From CAYMDS01 sp964653195 (GTDB taxonomy: Bacteria > Patescibacteriota > Microgenomatia > Levybacterales > UBA12049), in assembly GCA_964653195.1 (NCBI GenBank), contig CAZZCX010000023.1, positions 1 through 15,082 on the forward strand: a stretch of DNA of 15,082 nucleotides, in the 5' to 3' direction. This document shows positions 1 through 6,626 of the stretch, in pieces (position 1 is the stretch's first letter; each line of letters begins with the position of its first letter). A program made the position numbers and the translations under genes. The notes below the pieces were generated by a model, which worked only from the letters and a program-made list of their open reading frames with translations, was not told where the DNA came from and searched no databases.

Positions 1-489
1 GCGGCCGAAGCGCATACCGGCACGGACGCCGTGAGCGACGGTGATGTCGTAACCCCGTGCGTTCATCAATCGCCGCACTTCAGACGGCATGGTGTCGTGA
101 ACCGCGATGGACACTTGCGCACCTTGCCAGTCGTAGGCAGCGATGATAAAGTGAGCGGCGGTCTTAAACGGCCAGGTGATGATAGAGCCAAGGGCGCGGA
201 TCGGCCAGGTGGCCGCATCCAAGACCATGGAGGCCGTCGCGTGCCAGAACAGCTTAACGCCGATGGCAGTGAACATGGTCATAGCCTTGCCGACCTCTTC
301 GGTCAACATAGCGTCGACGACTGCCTTCTTGACCAATTGACGAAACTCACCTTCGGACATCTCTTCGACCTTCTTCTCCGGCTGGCCGCTGCGGCCGCCG
401 AGAATTTGGCCAAAAAGCTCCTCGTACAAGGCGGTGTTGATAGGCCCGCCCTCGAACAGGAAATCAAACAATGAATCGTCCACTTTCAT
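1..489 (-). CDS. Hypothetical protein, 3' end cut by window edge
   Basis: The reading frame is open on the minus strand from an ATG at 489 to the window edge (163 codons, no stop seen). AAGGAGT lies just upstream of the ATG and supports this start. The protein begins MKVDDSLFDFLFEGGP, has a charged segment (about 33-60), then a moderately hydrophobic stretch with several Trp and Ala residues (about 70-115, including LDAATWPIRALGSIITWPF) that may associate with a membrane. I do not recognise a family. It is the third gene of a leftward GC-rich operon, 52 nt after the DUF1232-like gene, so it is probably co-transcribed with it. A plus-strand frame over the same bases is a shadow: the minus frame has the ribosome binding site and more protein-like composition. 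Function unknown. Confidence 0.7.
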   Translation of the reverse strand, partial: MKVDDSLFDFLFEGGPINTALYEELFGQILGGRSGQPEKKVEEMSEGEFRQLVKKAVVDAMLTEEVGKAMTMFTAIGVKLFWHATASMVLDAATWPIRALGSIITWPFKTAAHFIIAAYDWQGAQVSIAVHDTMPSEVRRLMNARGYDITVAHGVRAGMRFGR

Positions 490-541
490 ACTCCTTGTTA
501 GGGTAGTTGAAGGCCGGATCAGATCCAGCCCCCATAGGAAA

Positions 542-796
542 TCACTTGCGTGACAGCTCCGCCACTACATCGGCTGGAGCAAGTTCGACAAAGGCTTTCA
601 GCAGACCAACTGTCACAGCCGCGTCATCAAACGGACCCGGAAAGAAATCCGGGAGAAAGATATACGCGACCGCCGCAGGCGGAAACAGCTTCAGCCAGAG
701 CGGTACCCGCCCATCGAGCATCAGTCGCGCGATGAGAACTGGGAACCACACCTTGTCAGGAGGCGCAGGCGGTGGGCTAGACGGATTGTTGGCCAC
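542..796 (-). CDS. Small DUF1232/YkvA-like membrane protein
   Basis: This is an 84-aa protein with a GTG start at 796. The start is supported by GGAGG six bases upstream, and it overlaps the end of the preceding gene by 20 nt, which suggests translational coupling. After a proline-rich N-terminus (5-14), the pattern VPLWLKLFP (31-39) followed by a short hydrophobic segment and LPDFFPGPFDD (48-58) resembles the DUF1232/YkvA family, in which a 'VPxxxKlxp...aYxxsPiDliPDfiP..G.lDD' core recurs; the family's function is not established. The usual 'PiDLIPD' is shortened here to 'LPDFFP'. The C-terminal 'LLKAFVELAPADVV' also resembles DUF1232 proteins I recall from Chloroflexi. Family assignment is by eye and moderately sure. 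Confidence 0.68.
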   Translation of the reverse strand: MANNPSSPPPAPPDKVWFPVLIARLMLDGRVPLWLKLFPPAAVAYIFLPDFFPGPFDDAAVTVGLLKAFVELAPADVVAELSRK

Positions 797-1391
797 TATC
801 GGCCTCCATCACCACCGCGATCTCTTCGCCCTCAGCGGGCTTATCGGCCGTCTTGGCCTTGCGCTTACGCGTCTTCTTGGCCGGACCATCGCCGTTAGCC
901 GCGTCGCCCTTGACGGGCTCCGAGGTCTTAGCCTCAGCGGGCTTGACTTCCTCAACGGGCAACTCGGCCGGCTTGACGCCGTTGCCGTTGGCCGGGAACA
1001 TGCGGATCAGATCCGCTTCGGGCAACCCCGCGAGCTTCGCGGCGAACATGACGAACGGCCACAACATCTTGCCCACAGGCTTGTTGGTCTCCACGACCAA
1101 CACCTTCTCGGTGCCGTAGACGAGGTACAGGCCGTTGCCCTCCTTGCGGAAGGCCAACTGATCGTCCCTGACGTGACCGTTCTTGGCGCCCAGAAGGAGC
1201 GCTGCGCCGGGGATGTTGGTGAACGCCCGGCTGCCGTTCGGCCCCAGAACAGTAACGCGGGTCTCGGTATCGACGTCGTCAGCTTTAGCCTGGAGCAGCT
1301 GTGCAGCTGCCTCAAGGTTCGGCGCAAACACCGTCAAACCGTTATTGCCCCTTACCGGAACCGTATTGTTTTTCTGACCATTCTTAGACAT
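777..1391 (-). CDS. Hypothetical protein with Lys/Ala/Pro-rich tail
   Basis: The protein has 204 aa, starting MSKNGQKNNTVPV. I chose the ATG at 1391 because AAGGAGA sits eight bases upstream; a start at 1442 would put that ribosome binding site inside the gene. Residues 10-135 look folded, with alternating strands and Gly turns (VTVLGPNGSRAF, GLYLVYGTEKVLVVE) and a short hydrophobic patch near 110-120. From about 138 the chain becomes a low-complexity Pro/Glu/Lys/Ala tail containing a basic cluster (KKTRKRKAK, 172-180) that could bind nucleic acid or be a flexible linker. No family is recognised. It is the first sizeable gene of the GC-rich leftward operon and overlaps the next start by 20 nt. 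Base composition differs sharply from the genes right of 2040. Confidence 0.75.
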   Translation of the reverse strand: MSKNGQKNNTVPVRGNNGLTVFAPNLEAAAQLLQAKADDVDTETRVTVLGPNGSRAFTNIPGAALLLGAKNGHVRDDQLAFRKEGNGLYLVYGTEKVLVVETNKPVGKMLWPFVMFAAKLAGLPEADLIRMFPANGNGVKPAELPVEEVKPAEAKTSEPVKGDAANGDGPAKKTRKRKAKTADKPAEGEEIAVVMEADSGQQSV

Positions 1392-1410
1392 GTCAATCTC
1401 CTTGTACATG

Positions 1411-1506
1411 CTATCTGCTCGTAAACGCGGATAAATCTTCATCCCGGATCGTTAGATACCGGGAGAAGTTGTGGGACTGCCTTACGGCTATCCCGAATAA
1501 GTTCAT
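1411..1506 (-). CDS. Possible 31-aa leader peptide or small protein
   Basis: A short frame begins with ATG at 1506 (MNLFGIAVRQSHNFSRYLTI...) and stops at 1411, 20 nt before the start of the 204-aa gene. GGAGG lies at about 1520-1524 on the minus strand, at a long spacing of about 13 nt. An in-frame longer version starts near 1611. The peptide is basic and hydrophilic. No homologue is recognised and frames of this length occur by chance, so this is only a candidate uORF of the leftward operon. Confidence 0.2.
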   Translation of the reverse strand: MNLFGIAVRQSHNFSRYLTIRDEDLSAFTSR

Positions 1507-1576
1507 TCGATAGTTTTTTCCTCCGAAGTGATTTACCCTTGCGAACACAACATTTTTGTTTGTTTGTGTGTGTTTG

Positions 1577-1622
1577 CTTGGGGAAAGCTGACGGCAAGGT
1601 ATTGCCATCACTTCTCCCCAAG
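1577..1622. repeat. Inverted repeat with inner hairpin
   Basis: CTTGGGGA (1577-1584) pairs exactly with TCCCCAAG (1615-1622). A small inner hairpin GGCAA/TTGCC lies between the arms. There is no T-run on either side typical of an intrinsic terminator. It lies in the leader of the leftward operon, so it may be an RNA structure there. Confidence 0.5.
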
Positions 1623-1717
1623 CATATATATAATATTCTGCATCCCTATGTTAAAGAGCTAAACGTAGAGATAGTCAGAACCTCGCTTAATTTGAAGCCC
1701 GACTTACTCTAAGTATT

Positions 1718-1764
1718 CGGCTTAATAATAAAAGTTCTCTTTTAGAGAACTATTAATTAAGCCG
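1718..1764. repeat. Long near-perfect hairpin
   Basis: The outer arms CGGCTTAAT and ATTAAGCCG (1718-1726, 1756-1764) and the inner arms AGTTCTC and GAGAACT (1733-1739, 1745-1751) nest into one 47-base dyad with a loop of about 5 bases and only small bulges. There is no T-run after it in either direction. It could be an RNA structure in the leftward transcript from the promoter at 1842-1870, or a protein-binding dyad. Confidence 0.6.
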
Positions 1765-1809
1765 ATAATAGTAACCTATTCAATCACCTTAAGTGCTTAA
1801 TAAGTTTAC

Positions 1810-1833
1810 CTTATAATATATATGTATTATAAG
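1810..1833. repeat. AT-rich hairpin
   Basis: CTTATAATA (1810-1818) pairs with TATTATAAG (1825-1833) across a 6-base loop. It coincides with the expected transcription start of the leftward promoter, so it would form the very 5' end of that RNA. Confidence 0.5.
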
Positions 1834-1841
1834 AGAAGGTT

Positions 1842-1870
1842 ATTCTAGTACGCTTATATTCTATTGTCAA
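1842..1870 (-). promoter_or_regulatory. Sigma-70-type promoter, leftward
   Basis: Reading the minus strand, TTGACA (1870-1865) is followed after 17 bases by TAGAAT (1847-1842), a consensus -35 and a five-of-six -10. It points to the GC-rich operon, with a leader of about 440 nt that includes the hairpins at 1810-1833, 1718-1764 and 1577-1622. Sequence match only. Confidence 0.5.
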
Positions 1871-1917
1871 GTATTGTAATCACGGGGATAAATCACCAGC
1901 GGTTTGAATAGAATATA
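1855..1917. repeat. 11-bp inverted repeat spanning the divergent promoter region
   Basis: TATATTCTATT (1855-1865) is exactly complementary to AATAGAATATA (1907-1917), with 41 bases between them. The left arm overlaps the -35 and spacer of the leftward promoter, which would suit a regulator binding two sites. Confidence 0.4.
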
Positions 1918-1991
1918 TATAGCCCTATAGTTATCGAATTTTATATTTCATTTATAATTACTATAGTACTTAAATTTGCGTCTACCAGGAT

Positions 1992-2020
1992 TTGACAATT
2001 TAGCCTACTCGCCTTATACT
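1992..2020 (+). promoter_or_regulatory. Sigma-70-type promoter of the surface protein gene
   Basis: TTGACA (1992-1997), 17 bases, TATACT (2015-2020). Transcription would start about 13 nt before the ATG at 2040. The leader is thus very short and shows no Shine-Dalgarno sequence, so translation is probably nearly leaderless. Confidence 0.7.
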
Positions 2021-2039
2021 GCGGGCAGAAACCAGCCAT

Positions 2040-2789
2040 ATGCTTAAATCCTTTTTTTTATTCTTACTTCTTGAATCTTGTATCTTACTTCTGCCTGCCT
2101 TTTGGCAGGTACATGCGCAATCCTCCTGTCTCCCCATCTTCGGTGGCGGAGATCCTTGCGTTGTTCACCCCAATCTTACAATCGATAAAAAAATAGAAGA
2201 TCCTCTATCCGGTCAATTCCTTGATGCACTTACCTATACAATTAGTGATCAATCAGAAGCAGAGAACCTGGTTTTTCGCATAACGGTCAAGAACACATCG
2301 AGTAACGCACTTTCAAATATTTCACTTACCGATACCCTTCCATCAGTTTTTACTTATGTATCAGGAAATGGCAAATACGATCCTACAAAGAAAACCTTTA
2401 CAGATACCATAAATAAACTTGAAAAAAATCAAAGTAAAGAATATACGTTAAGAGTTACCATAAATCCAGAAGTACTTGAGAAAGCAAGCGCTTGCTCTAT
2501 AAATCAGGCAATAATAACTCAAAATAATAAGAAGGGATCAGATTATGTAAAGACATGCATAAATCTGTCAATTGGCACAACCGTCACATCTGTAGAAGGT
2601 GCTACTTCAAAGGGCGGATTAAAGCCAACCGCACCCAAAACAACCAAAGGCGGAATACCAGTTTTCAGTCAAACCAAACAATCCAAAACTCCAGACACAG
2701 GACCGGAAGCGGTGGGGATAATTGGACTACCGCTAATAGCCGGACTGGGATACTGGCTGAGGGAAAAGCCGCTCTCAAAAAAGATTTAG
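2040..2789 (+). CDS. Secreted DUF11-like surface protein with TPDTG sorting signal
   Basis: This is a 249-aa exported protein. Residues 1-26 form a signal peptide (hydrophobic core FFLFLLLESCILLLP, likely cleavage after VHA). Residues of about 70-178 fit a DUF11/conserved-repeat beta-sandwich, with phrases such as FRITVKNTSSNALSNISLTDTLP. A Thr/Lys/Gly-rich linker (185-216) leads to TPDTGPE (217-223), a hydrophobic segment (224-240) and a basic tail. This matches an LPXTG-like sortase signal, with the TPxTG variant I associate with Microgenomates. The protein is probably attached to the cell surface or first membrane-anchored. No sortase gene lies in the window. The start is fixed by the promoter 20 bases upstream. 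Four Cys residues (30, 40, 152, 173) could form disulfides. The ligand or partner is unknown. Confidence 0.85.
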   Translation: MLKSFFLFLLLESCILLLPAFWQVHAQSSCLPIFGGGDPCVVHPNLTIDKKIEDPLSGQFLDALTYTISDQSEAENLVFRITVKNTSSNALSNISLTDTLPSVFTYVSGNGKYDPTKKTFTDTINKLEKNQSKEYTLRVTINPEVLEKASACSINQAIITQNNKKGSDYVKTCINLSIGTTVTSVEGATSKGGLKPTAPKTTKGGIPVFSQTKQSKTPDTGPEAVGIIGLPLIAGLGYWLREKPLSKKI

Positions 2790-2815
2790 GATTTAAGATT
2801 CAGGATTTAAGAATT
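2783..2815. repeat. AT-rich word repeat, left flank of S23 gene
   Basis: The word GGATTTAAG occurs twice (around 2789 and 2803) with GATTC between. The tract is closely similar to the reverse complement of the repeats at 3274-3472 on the other side of the S23 gene. It overlaps the last codons of the surface protein gene and the 3' end of the S23 gene. Confidence 0.5.
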
Positions 2816-3208
2816 TGAATCATTCAAAAATGATTTTGATTTAGTAATCAATCCTTGAAGTAATTTGTGTACCTGATCCGCCTGTTTGATAATTTGATCA
2901 AATTGTTCATAAGTTATATAACCAACATCACGAGCTATATAAATTTGGTTTTTTAGCTCAGTAAGTGAACCCTGTGATTGGTAATAAAACTGGATCTTCT
3001 CCTTATATGAATGCCTTCCAAACCCTTCTGCAATATTTGAAGTAATAGATATAACGCATCGACGTAATTGATCAATCAATGAATATCTCTCCTCTTTAGG
3101 AAACTCCTTAGTAAGTTTATAGATGATTAAAACCAGCTTATGCCCCTCTTGCCATACTTTCAAATCCGTGAACTCTCTTATTTTATTGGCAGATACACTA
3201 TTTATCAT
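2807..3208 (-). CDS. Four-helix-bundle protein, S23/23S rRNA-intervening-sequence family
   Basis: The protein has 133 aa. The core FTDLKVWQEGHKLVLIIYKL (12-32), QLRRCVISITSNIAEGFGR (about 47-66), YYQSQGSLTELKNQIYIARD (about 75-94) and the C-terminal helix are typical of the TIGR02436 four-helix-bundle family. Family members occur inside 23S rRNA insertions and also alone; their function is not settled, although the related Avd protein of diversity-generating retroelements binds nucleic acid. Here the gene is not in rRNA. No Shine-Dalgarno site is visible. It is bracketed by inverted copies of an AT-rich word repeat (2783-2815 and 3274-3472), and a second, diverged family member lies at 7055-7444 in a similar repeat setting. 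Confidence 0.88.
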   Translation of the reverse strand: MINSVSANKIREFTDLKVWQEGHKLVLIIYKLTKEFPKEERYSLIDQLRRCVISITSNIAEGFGRHSYKEKIQFYYQSQGSLTELKNQIYIARDVGYITYEQFDQIIKQADQVHKLLQGLITKSKSFLNDSNS

Positions 3209-3273
3209 TTTTGGCTCTTATACTCCTATGTTCTACATTCTCATTCTTTTACATTCATAAATCCTGATTCTAT

Positions 3274-3472
3274 ATTCTTGAATCTCTATGCTATATGTTC
3301 TTTTATCTTCTGTTATTCTTGAATCTTAAATCTTTATTCTTGAATCTCTAAGCTATTTGTTCTTTTATCTTCTGTTATTCTTGAATCTTAAATCTTTATT
3401 CTTGAATCTCTAAGCTATTTGTTCTTTTATCTTCTGTTATTCTTGAATCTTAAATCTTTATTCTTGAATCTC
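3274..3472. repeat. 62-bp tandem repeat, three copies plus a partial fourth
   Basis: Copies start at 3274, 3336, 3398 and 3460 (partial, 13 bases). Copies 2 and 3 appear identical; copy 1 differs at two positions (ATG/AAG and ATATG/ATTTG near its middle). Each unit also contains the word ATTCTTGAATCT twice, 41 bases apart. The last partial copy enters the coding end of the ATPase gene and supplies its stop codon. There are no unique spacers, so this is not a CRISPR array. Confidence 0.93.
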
Positions 3473-5686
3473 TTTTGAGGCTCCAGCAGGCGTTTCTTTC
3501 TTCCCTACGGGTTTAGTGTATCTTTCAAGAGAGGATTTGAGTACCTTTTCTCTAGCCTGCGTAACTGATCGAGGCAATGGAAGTGAATAACATAAAAATG
3601 GGGGCATAGTTACGTTATCTATAGCAAGTTTTATAATCGCACGGTAATTGCCTAACGCCAGTAAATCCTCCTCTTTAAACCTTTCCGAAAATTCTTTCGC
3701 CAGATACGAGGCATCTGTCGCGCCGACTATGAATGACAGCATTGTTCCTGCATTGCCGAATATCGCAGCCCGCACATCTTCTTCGATTTGAGCTATATAC
3801 TGATTGGCAAGCGTAAGACTTAAACGGTATTTTCTTGCCTCAGACAGTATTTTAATAAAACTAGTGGTTGCGAAATTCTGAAACTCATCGACATAGAGGT
3901 AAAAATCACGTCTGTCTTCTTCTTTCTGATAAACCCTGTTCATGGCTGCGAGCTGTATTTTGGTAATCATCATTGCACCAAGAAGCGCTGCGTTGTCTTC
4001 GCCTAATTTCCCTTGCGATAAATTAAGAAGTAAAATCTTTCCTTCATCCATAATCTTTGCTATATCGATTGTCGATTTGGGTGACTGCAAAATATTTCGT
4101 ATCTTCGTACTTGCCAAAAACTGTCCAACTTTATTCTGAATCGGTGCTACAGCTTCAGCGCGGAGTCTATCGGTATAATTGTCAAACTCATTTGTCCAAA
4201 ATGATCTTAAAATTGGATCATTAATCCTATCTACTACTTTCGCTCTAAACTTAGGATTGGCAAGCATTTCAGGGACCATAAGCATCGTGGCATCAGGCAT
4301 TTCCACTACGCTTAGTAGCACATTTCTTAAAATGTACTCCATCCTCGCAGACCATACGCCAGCCCAAACCTTCGTGAATATACTTAATATCCCTGATACC
4401 ACCAGTTCCTTTTGTGCTTCATTTGTCACCTCAAATGGATTTAGAGAAAAAGCCCGATCAGGATTGGAGGGATCCAGATATACAACATCATTTATCCTAA
4501 AGGAAGGTACATAATCAAGTAATACCTCACATAAATCTCCATGCGGATCGACTATCGCAAATCCTCGCCTATTTCGCATATCATTTATAGCCATATTGGC
4601 GATAAGCGTTGACTTACCAGAGCCAGTCTTTCCGACTATATATACATGTCTTCGTCTATCTTCTTTCTTTATTCCAAATACTGTCATCTTATTCTTGTAT
4701 TCAGCCTTAGCCATAAAATTTACGTCTTTTTTCATATCCTCTGATAAATTTTCTGCAACGGTCAGATTATCTGGAGGATCTGAAAGAATTACTTTATGCC
4801 ACGAGATATTATGAATTGTTGCCAATTTTACAGTGGGATAATGATAAAGACTTGCGATCTCTTCTACATTTAATATTTGATTTCGAGGCATAAATCTTCT
4901 GGAACGATTCAACATCACCTCAATTAATCTTTTTTTCTGCCAGAGATGGGGCTTTTTAAGAACCAATGCATTGAGAGGATTACTATATGAAGAAAAGCTA
5001 TTGGCGATTTGAAGTCTCAAGTGTTCAGATCTTAATTTATCTGTGCTATTTACAGCAATTCTGATAGCTGTCTTAAATCCGCTTTGTGCGACCTTCGCGA
5101 TAATTTCACCTGAATATGGATTGCTTTTTACCTTTCCCTCGCTATCTGTATAAGATTTGGTAGCTGATTCACCTCTTGACTGCCATCTACCAGATACTGG
5201 CAAAAGCATGAATTGGACCGAGATCATATCTCCTACTTGTGCTTTTGAAAGTACACCCAATAAATTCGAGAAGGGATCGACATCTTTGAAGTCCTTAATA
5301 GTGCGAAGTGGATACAAATGCCCATGTGCCAGCTTCATTTGTCCAAGTGCCAACGTCTCTTTGTTTTTTAAAATATCAGGAATATAGTCTGTGACCCTAC
5401 TTATTAATGCCTTGGGATACTGCGAAGCCAATTGTGACTCTATAAAACCCTGATATACAGGATCAATAGCGATATAAAAGTAAATCAACTGATCAATAAC
5501 CGTCACTTCAAGACTGAAAGCTACGCCTTTATACCAAAGATATGGAATTACTGGCTTTTTTAAATTCACCAAACCTAGCAGAAATTGCTTCATAGCCTCA
5601 GGAGTTTCTTCCCCTGTACGTGACGTTTTAATTTCAAGTAGGATTTTATTGTGTTTTTTTTGGGGTTTAGCAGGTGCCTCAAGCAT
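3458..5686 (-). CDS. VirB4/TraD-like DNA-transport ATPase
   Basis: The protein has 742 aa. The N-terminal third (about 30-320) is the non-catalytic part seen in CPR homologues. The ATPase core follows, with Walker A GKTGSGKST (352-360), IVDPHGD (378-384), a Walker B block LYVDEFQNF (597-605; Asp600, Glu601) and a LANQY motif (626-630) typical of TraD/TraG/VirB4-like motors. It should hydrolyse ATP to move DNA or protein at the membrane. There is no obvious transmembrane segment, so membrane contact would come from a partner. No other type IV secretion genes are present. It is the last gene of a leftward block after the 247-aa unknown gene (98-nt gap) and lacks a visible Shine-Dalgarno site. 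Its last codons (EIQE-stop) lie in the 62-bp repeat, so the C-terminus has probably been reshaped. Role in conjugation, DNA uptake or pili cannot be decided. Confidence 0.85.
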   Translation of the reverse strand: MLEAPAKPQKKHNKILLEIKTSRTGEETPEAMKQFLLGLVNLKKPVIPYLWYKGVAFSLEVTVIDQLIYFYIAIDPVYQGFIESQLASQYPKALISRVTDYIPDILKNKETLALGQMKLAHGHLYPLRTIKDFKDVDPFSNLLGVLSKAQVGDMISVQFMLLPVSGRWQSRGESATKSYTDSEGKVKSNPYSGEIIAKVAQSGFKTAIRIAVNSTDKLRSEHLRLQIANSFSSYSNPLNALVLKKPHLWQKKRLIEVMLNRSRRFMPRNQILNVEEIASLYHYPTVKLATIHNISWHKVILSDPPDNLTVAENLSEDMKKDVNFMAKAEYKNKMTVFGIKKEDRRRHVYIVGKTGSGKSTLIANMAINDMRNRRGFAIVDPHGDLCEVLLDYVPSFRINDVVYLDPSNPDRAFSLNPFEVTNEAQKELVVSGILSIFTKVWAGVWSARMEYILRNVLLSVVEMPDATMLMVPEMLANPKFRAKVVDRINDPILRSFWTNEFDNYTDRLRAEAVAPIQNKVGQFLASTKIRNILQSPKSTIDIAKIMDEGKILLLNLSQGKLGEDNAALLGAMMITKIQLAAMNRVYQKEEDRRDFYLYVDEFQNFATTSFIKILSEARKYRLSLTLANQYIAQIEEDVRAAIFGNAGTMLSFIVGATDASYLAKEFSERFKEEDLLALGNYRAIIKLAIDNVTMPPFLCYSLPLPRSVTQAREKVLKSSLERYTKPVGKKETPAGASKEIQE

Positions 5687-5784
5687 GAATATATGATAGC
5701 AGAATGTATTTTACTTCGCGAACAAATATATCAAAAATCTCCTCTTCCCCCAAAGGATCGGATTAAAAGAAGTTTATTCTGGAC

Positions 5785-6528
5785 TCATTCTCCGAGCTCT
5801 CTTTTTCGTATCCGTAAGTATTCGCCTGGATCCAGTTTCAATGCATTAATTTGCGTACCTGAATTATCTCTAACAAAAAGCATAGGAGTTCCATTTGCTT
5901 GATACATTGGTCGAAGCGGTATACCATCTGCACCTTGTGATTTACCGCTTAAAATCGCACTCATCTGCCCTCTCGTTATATCACCGGCTGGTGTTTTATA
6001 TTTATACTCAGCATGATTATCGGGATGAAATTGCTGCATCAGACTCATAGCTTCCACCCCCATATTAATTACCTCCACTCTTGAATTTGGCTGTAAATTT
6101 GTACTTCTCCTTACAAGTTTTGGTAAACCAGCTTGACTTAACTCTTCTCGCGTAAGAGGCAATCCATTACTTCCAGTCCACTCCACTGGCACATCAATAG
6201 GATCCAGCTTATTAACTAAGTCAAAAAACTGTTCTAATTGAGCTCTATCTCCTGTGGATATTAATGTACTTAAGTGTTGGGCCATTAAATCTGTATGGGA
6301 CGCCTCAAAAGGTGCTCCAGATGTCGAAAAACCAAGCTTTGAAGCAAACTGCGAAAGATCACCTGTCCTTGCACCTTGTCGAAGCTCCGCGACTATACCA
6401 TCAAGCATGCCTTGTGACGAAGCATGATCAACTGCCTGCCTTGCAGCTAAATTAAGAATAGCTCTCTTCTCTACTACTTTTTTGTCTTCAGGTGGCTTTA
6501 CCCCTGAATCTATACTATCTACTCCCAT
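5785..6528 (-). CDS. Hypothetical cytoplasmic protein, 247 aa
   Basis: I do not recognise a family. The protein begins MGVDSIDSGVKPPEDKK, then is mostly helical by appearance to about 110 (LNLAARQAVDHASSQ, LDLVNK-like phrases). The C-terminal half has more turns and strands (TPAGDITRGQMSA, GTPMLFVRDNSGTQINAL) and ends in a basic LRIRKRELGE. No signal peptide or membrane segment is visible. It lies 98 nt upstream of the ATPase gene on the same strand, so it may be co-transcribed and could be a partner or substrate of that motor; this rests only on position. No Shine-Dalgarno site is seen; a run of AT dinucleotides precedes the ATG. Confidence 0.65.
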   Translation of the reverse strand: MGVDSIDSGVKPPEDKKVVEKRAILNLAARQAVDHASSQGMLDGIVAELRQGARTGDLSQFASKLGFSTSGAPFEASHTDLMAQHLSTLISTGDRAQLEQFFDLVNKLDPIDVPVEWTGSNGLPLTREELSQAGLPKLVRRSTNLQPNSRVEVINMGVEAMSLMQQFHPDNHAEYKYKTPAGDITRGQMSAILSGKSQGADGIPLRPMYQANGTPMLFVRDNSGTQINALKLDPGEYLRIRKRELGE

Positions 6529-6562
6529 ATAATTATATATATCATTTAATCAATAAACCTAC

Positions 6563-6580
6563 AAGTGGATTCACCCACTT
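6563..6580. repeat. Short hairpin between RDD and unknown gene
   Basis: AAGTGG (6563-6568) pairs with CCACTT (6575-6580) over a 6-base loop. No T-run follows on either strand, so it is not a clear terminator. It lies 35 bases upstream of the 247-aa gene. Confidence 0.35.
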
Positions 6581-6626
6581 CATTATATTATGAGAATTAA
6601 ATAGTTATCTCCTATCCTCATCATGC

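Larger units (their letters stand above)
1443..2039. other. 600-bp AT-rich intergenic region with hairpins and divergent promoters
   Basis: No convincing long coding frame is seen here. Composition falls from GC-rich to very AT-rich between about 1440 and 1640. The region contains a GT-rich tract (1556-1576), at least four inverted repeats and two promoter-like signals pointing away from each other; these are listed separately. Perfect short palindromes such as TACTATAGTA (1959-1968) lie between the two promoters and could be operator sites. Confidence 0.6.

Noticed and set aside
31..1424. Long plus-strand open frames in the GC-rich part (31-474 and 507-1424).
   Set aside because: They are shadows of the minus-strand genes, which have Shine-Dalgarno sites, operon-like spacing and better protein composition. 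High GC lowers stop frequency.
1392..1442. Upstream start for the 204-aa gene (MKIYPRLRADSM...).
   Set aside because: The AAGGAGA ribosome binding site lies between this start and the ATG at 1391, so the shorter form is favoured.
3274..3472. CRISPR array.
   Set aside because: The 62-bp units are contiguous with no unique spacers and contain internal sub-repeats.
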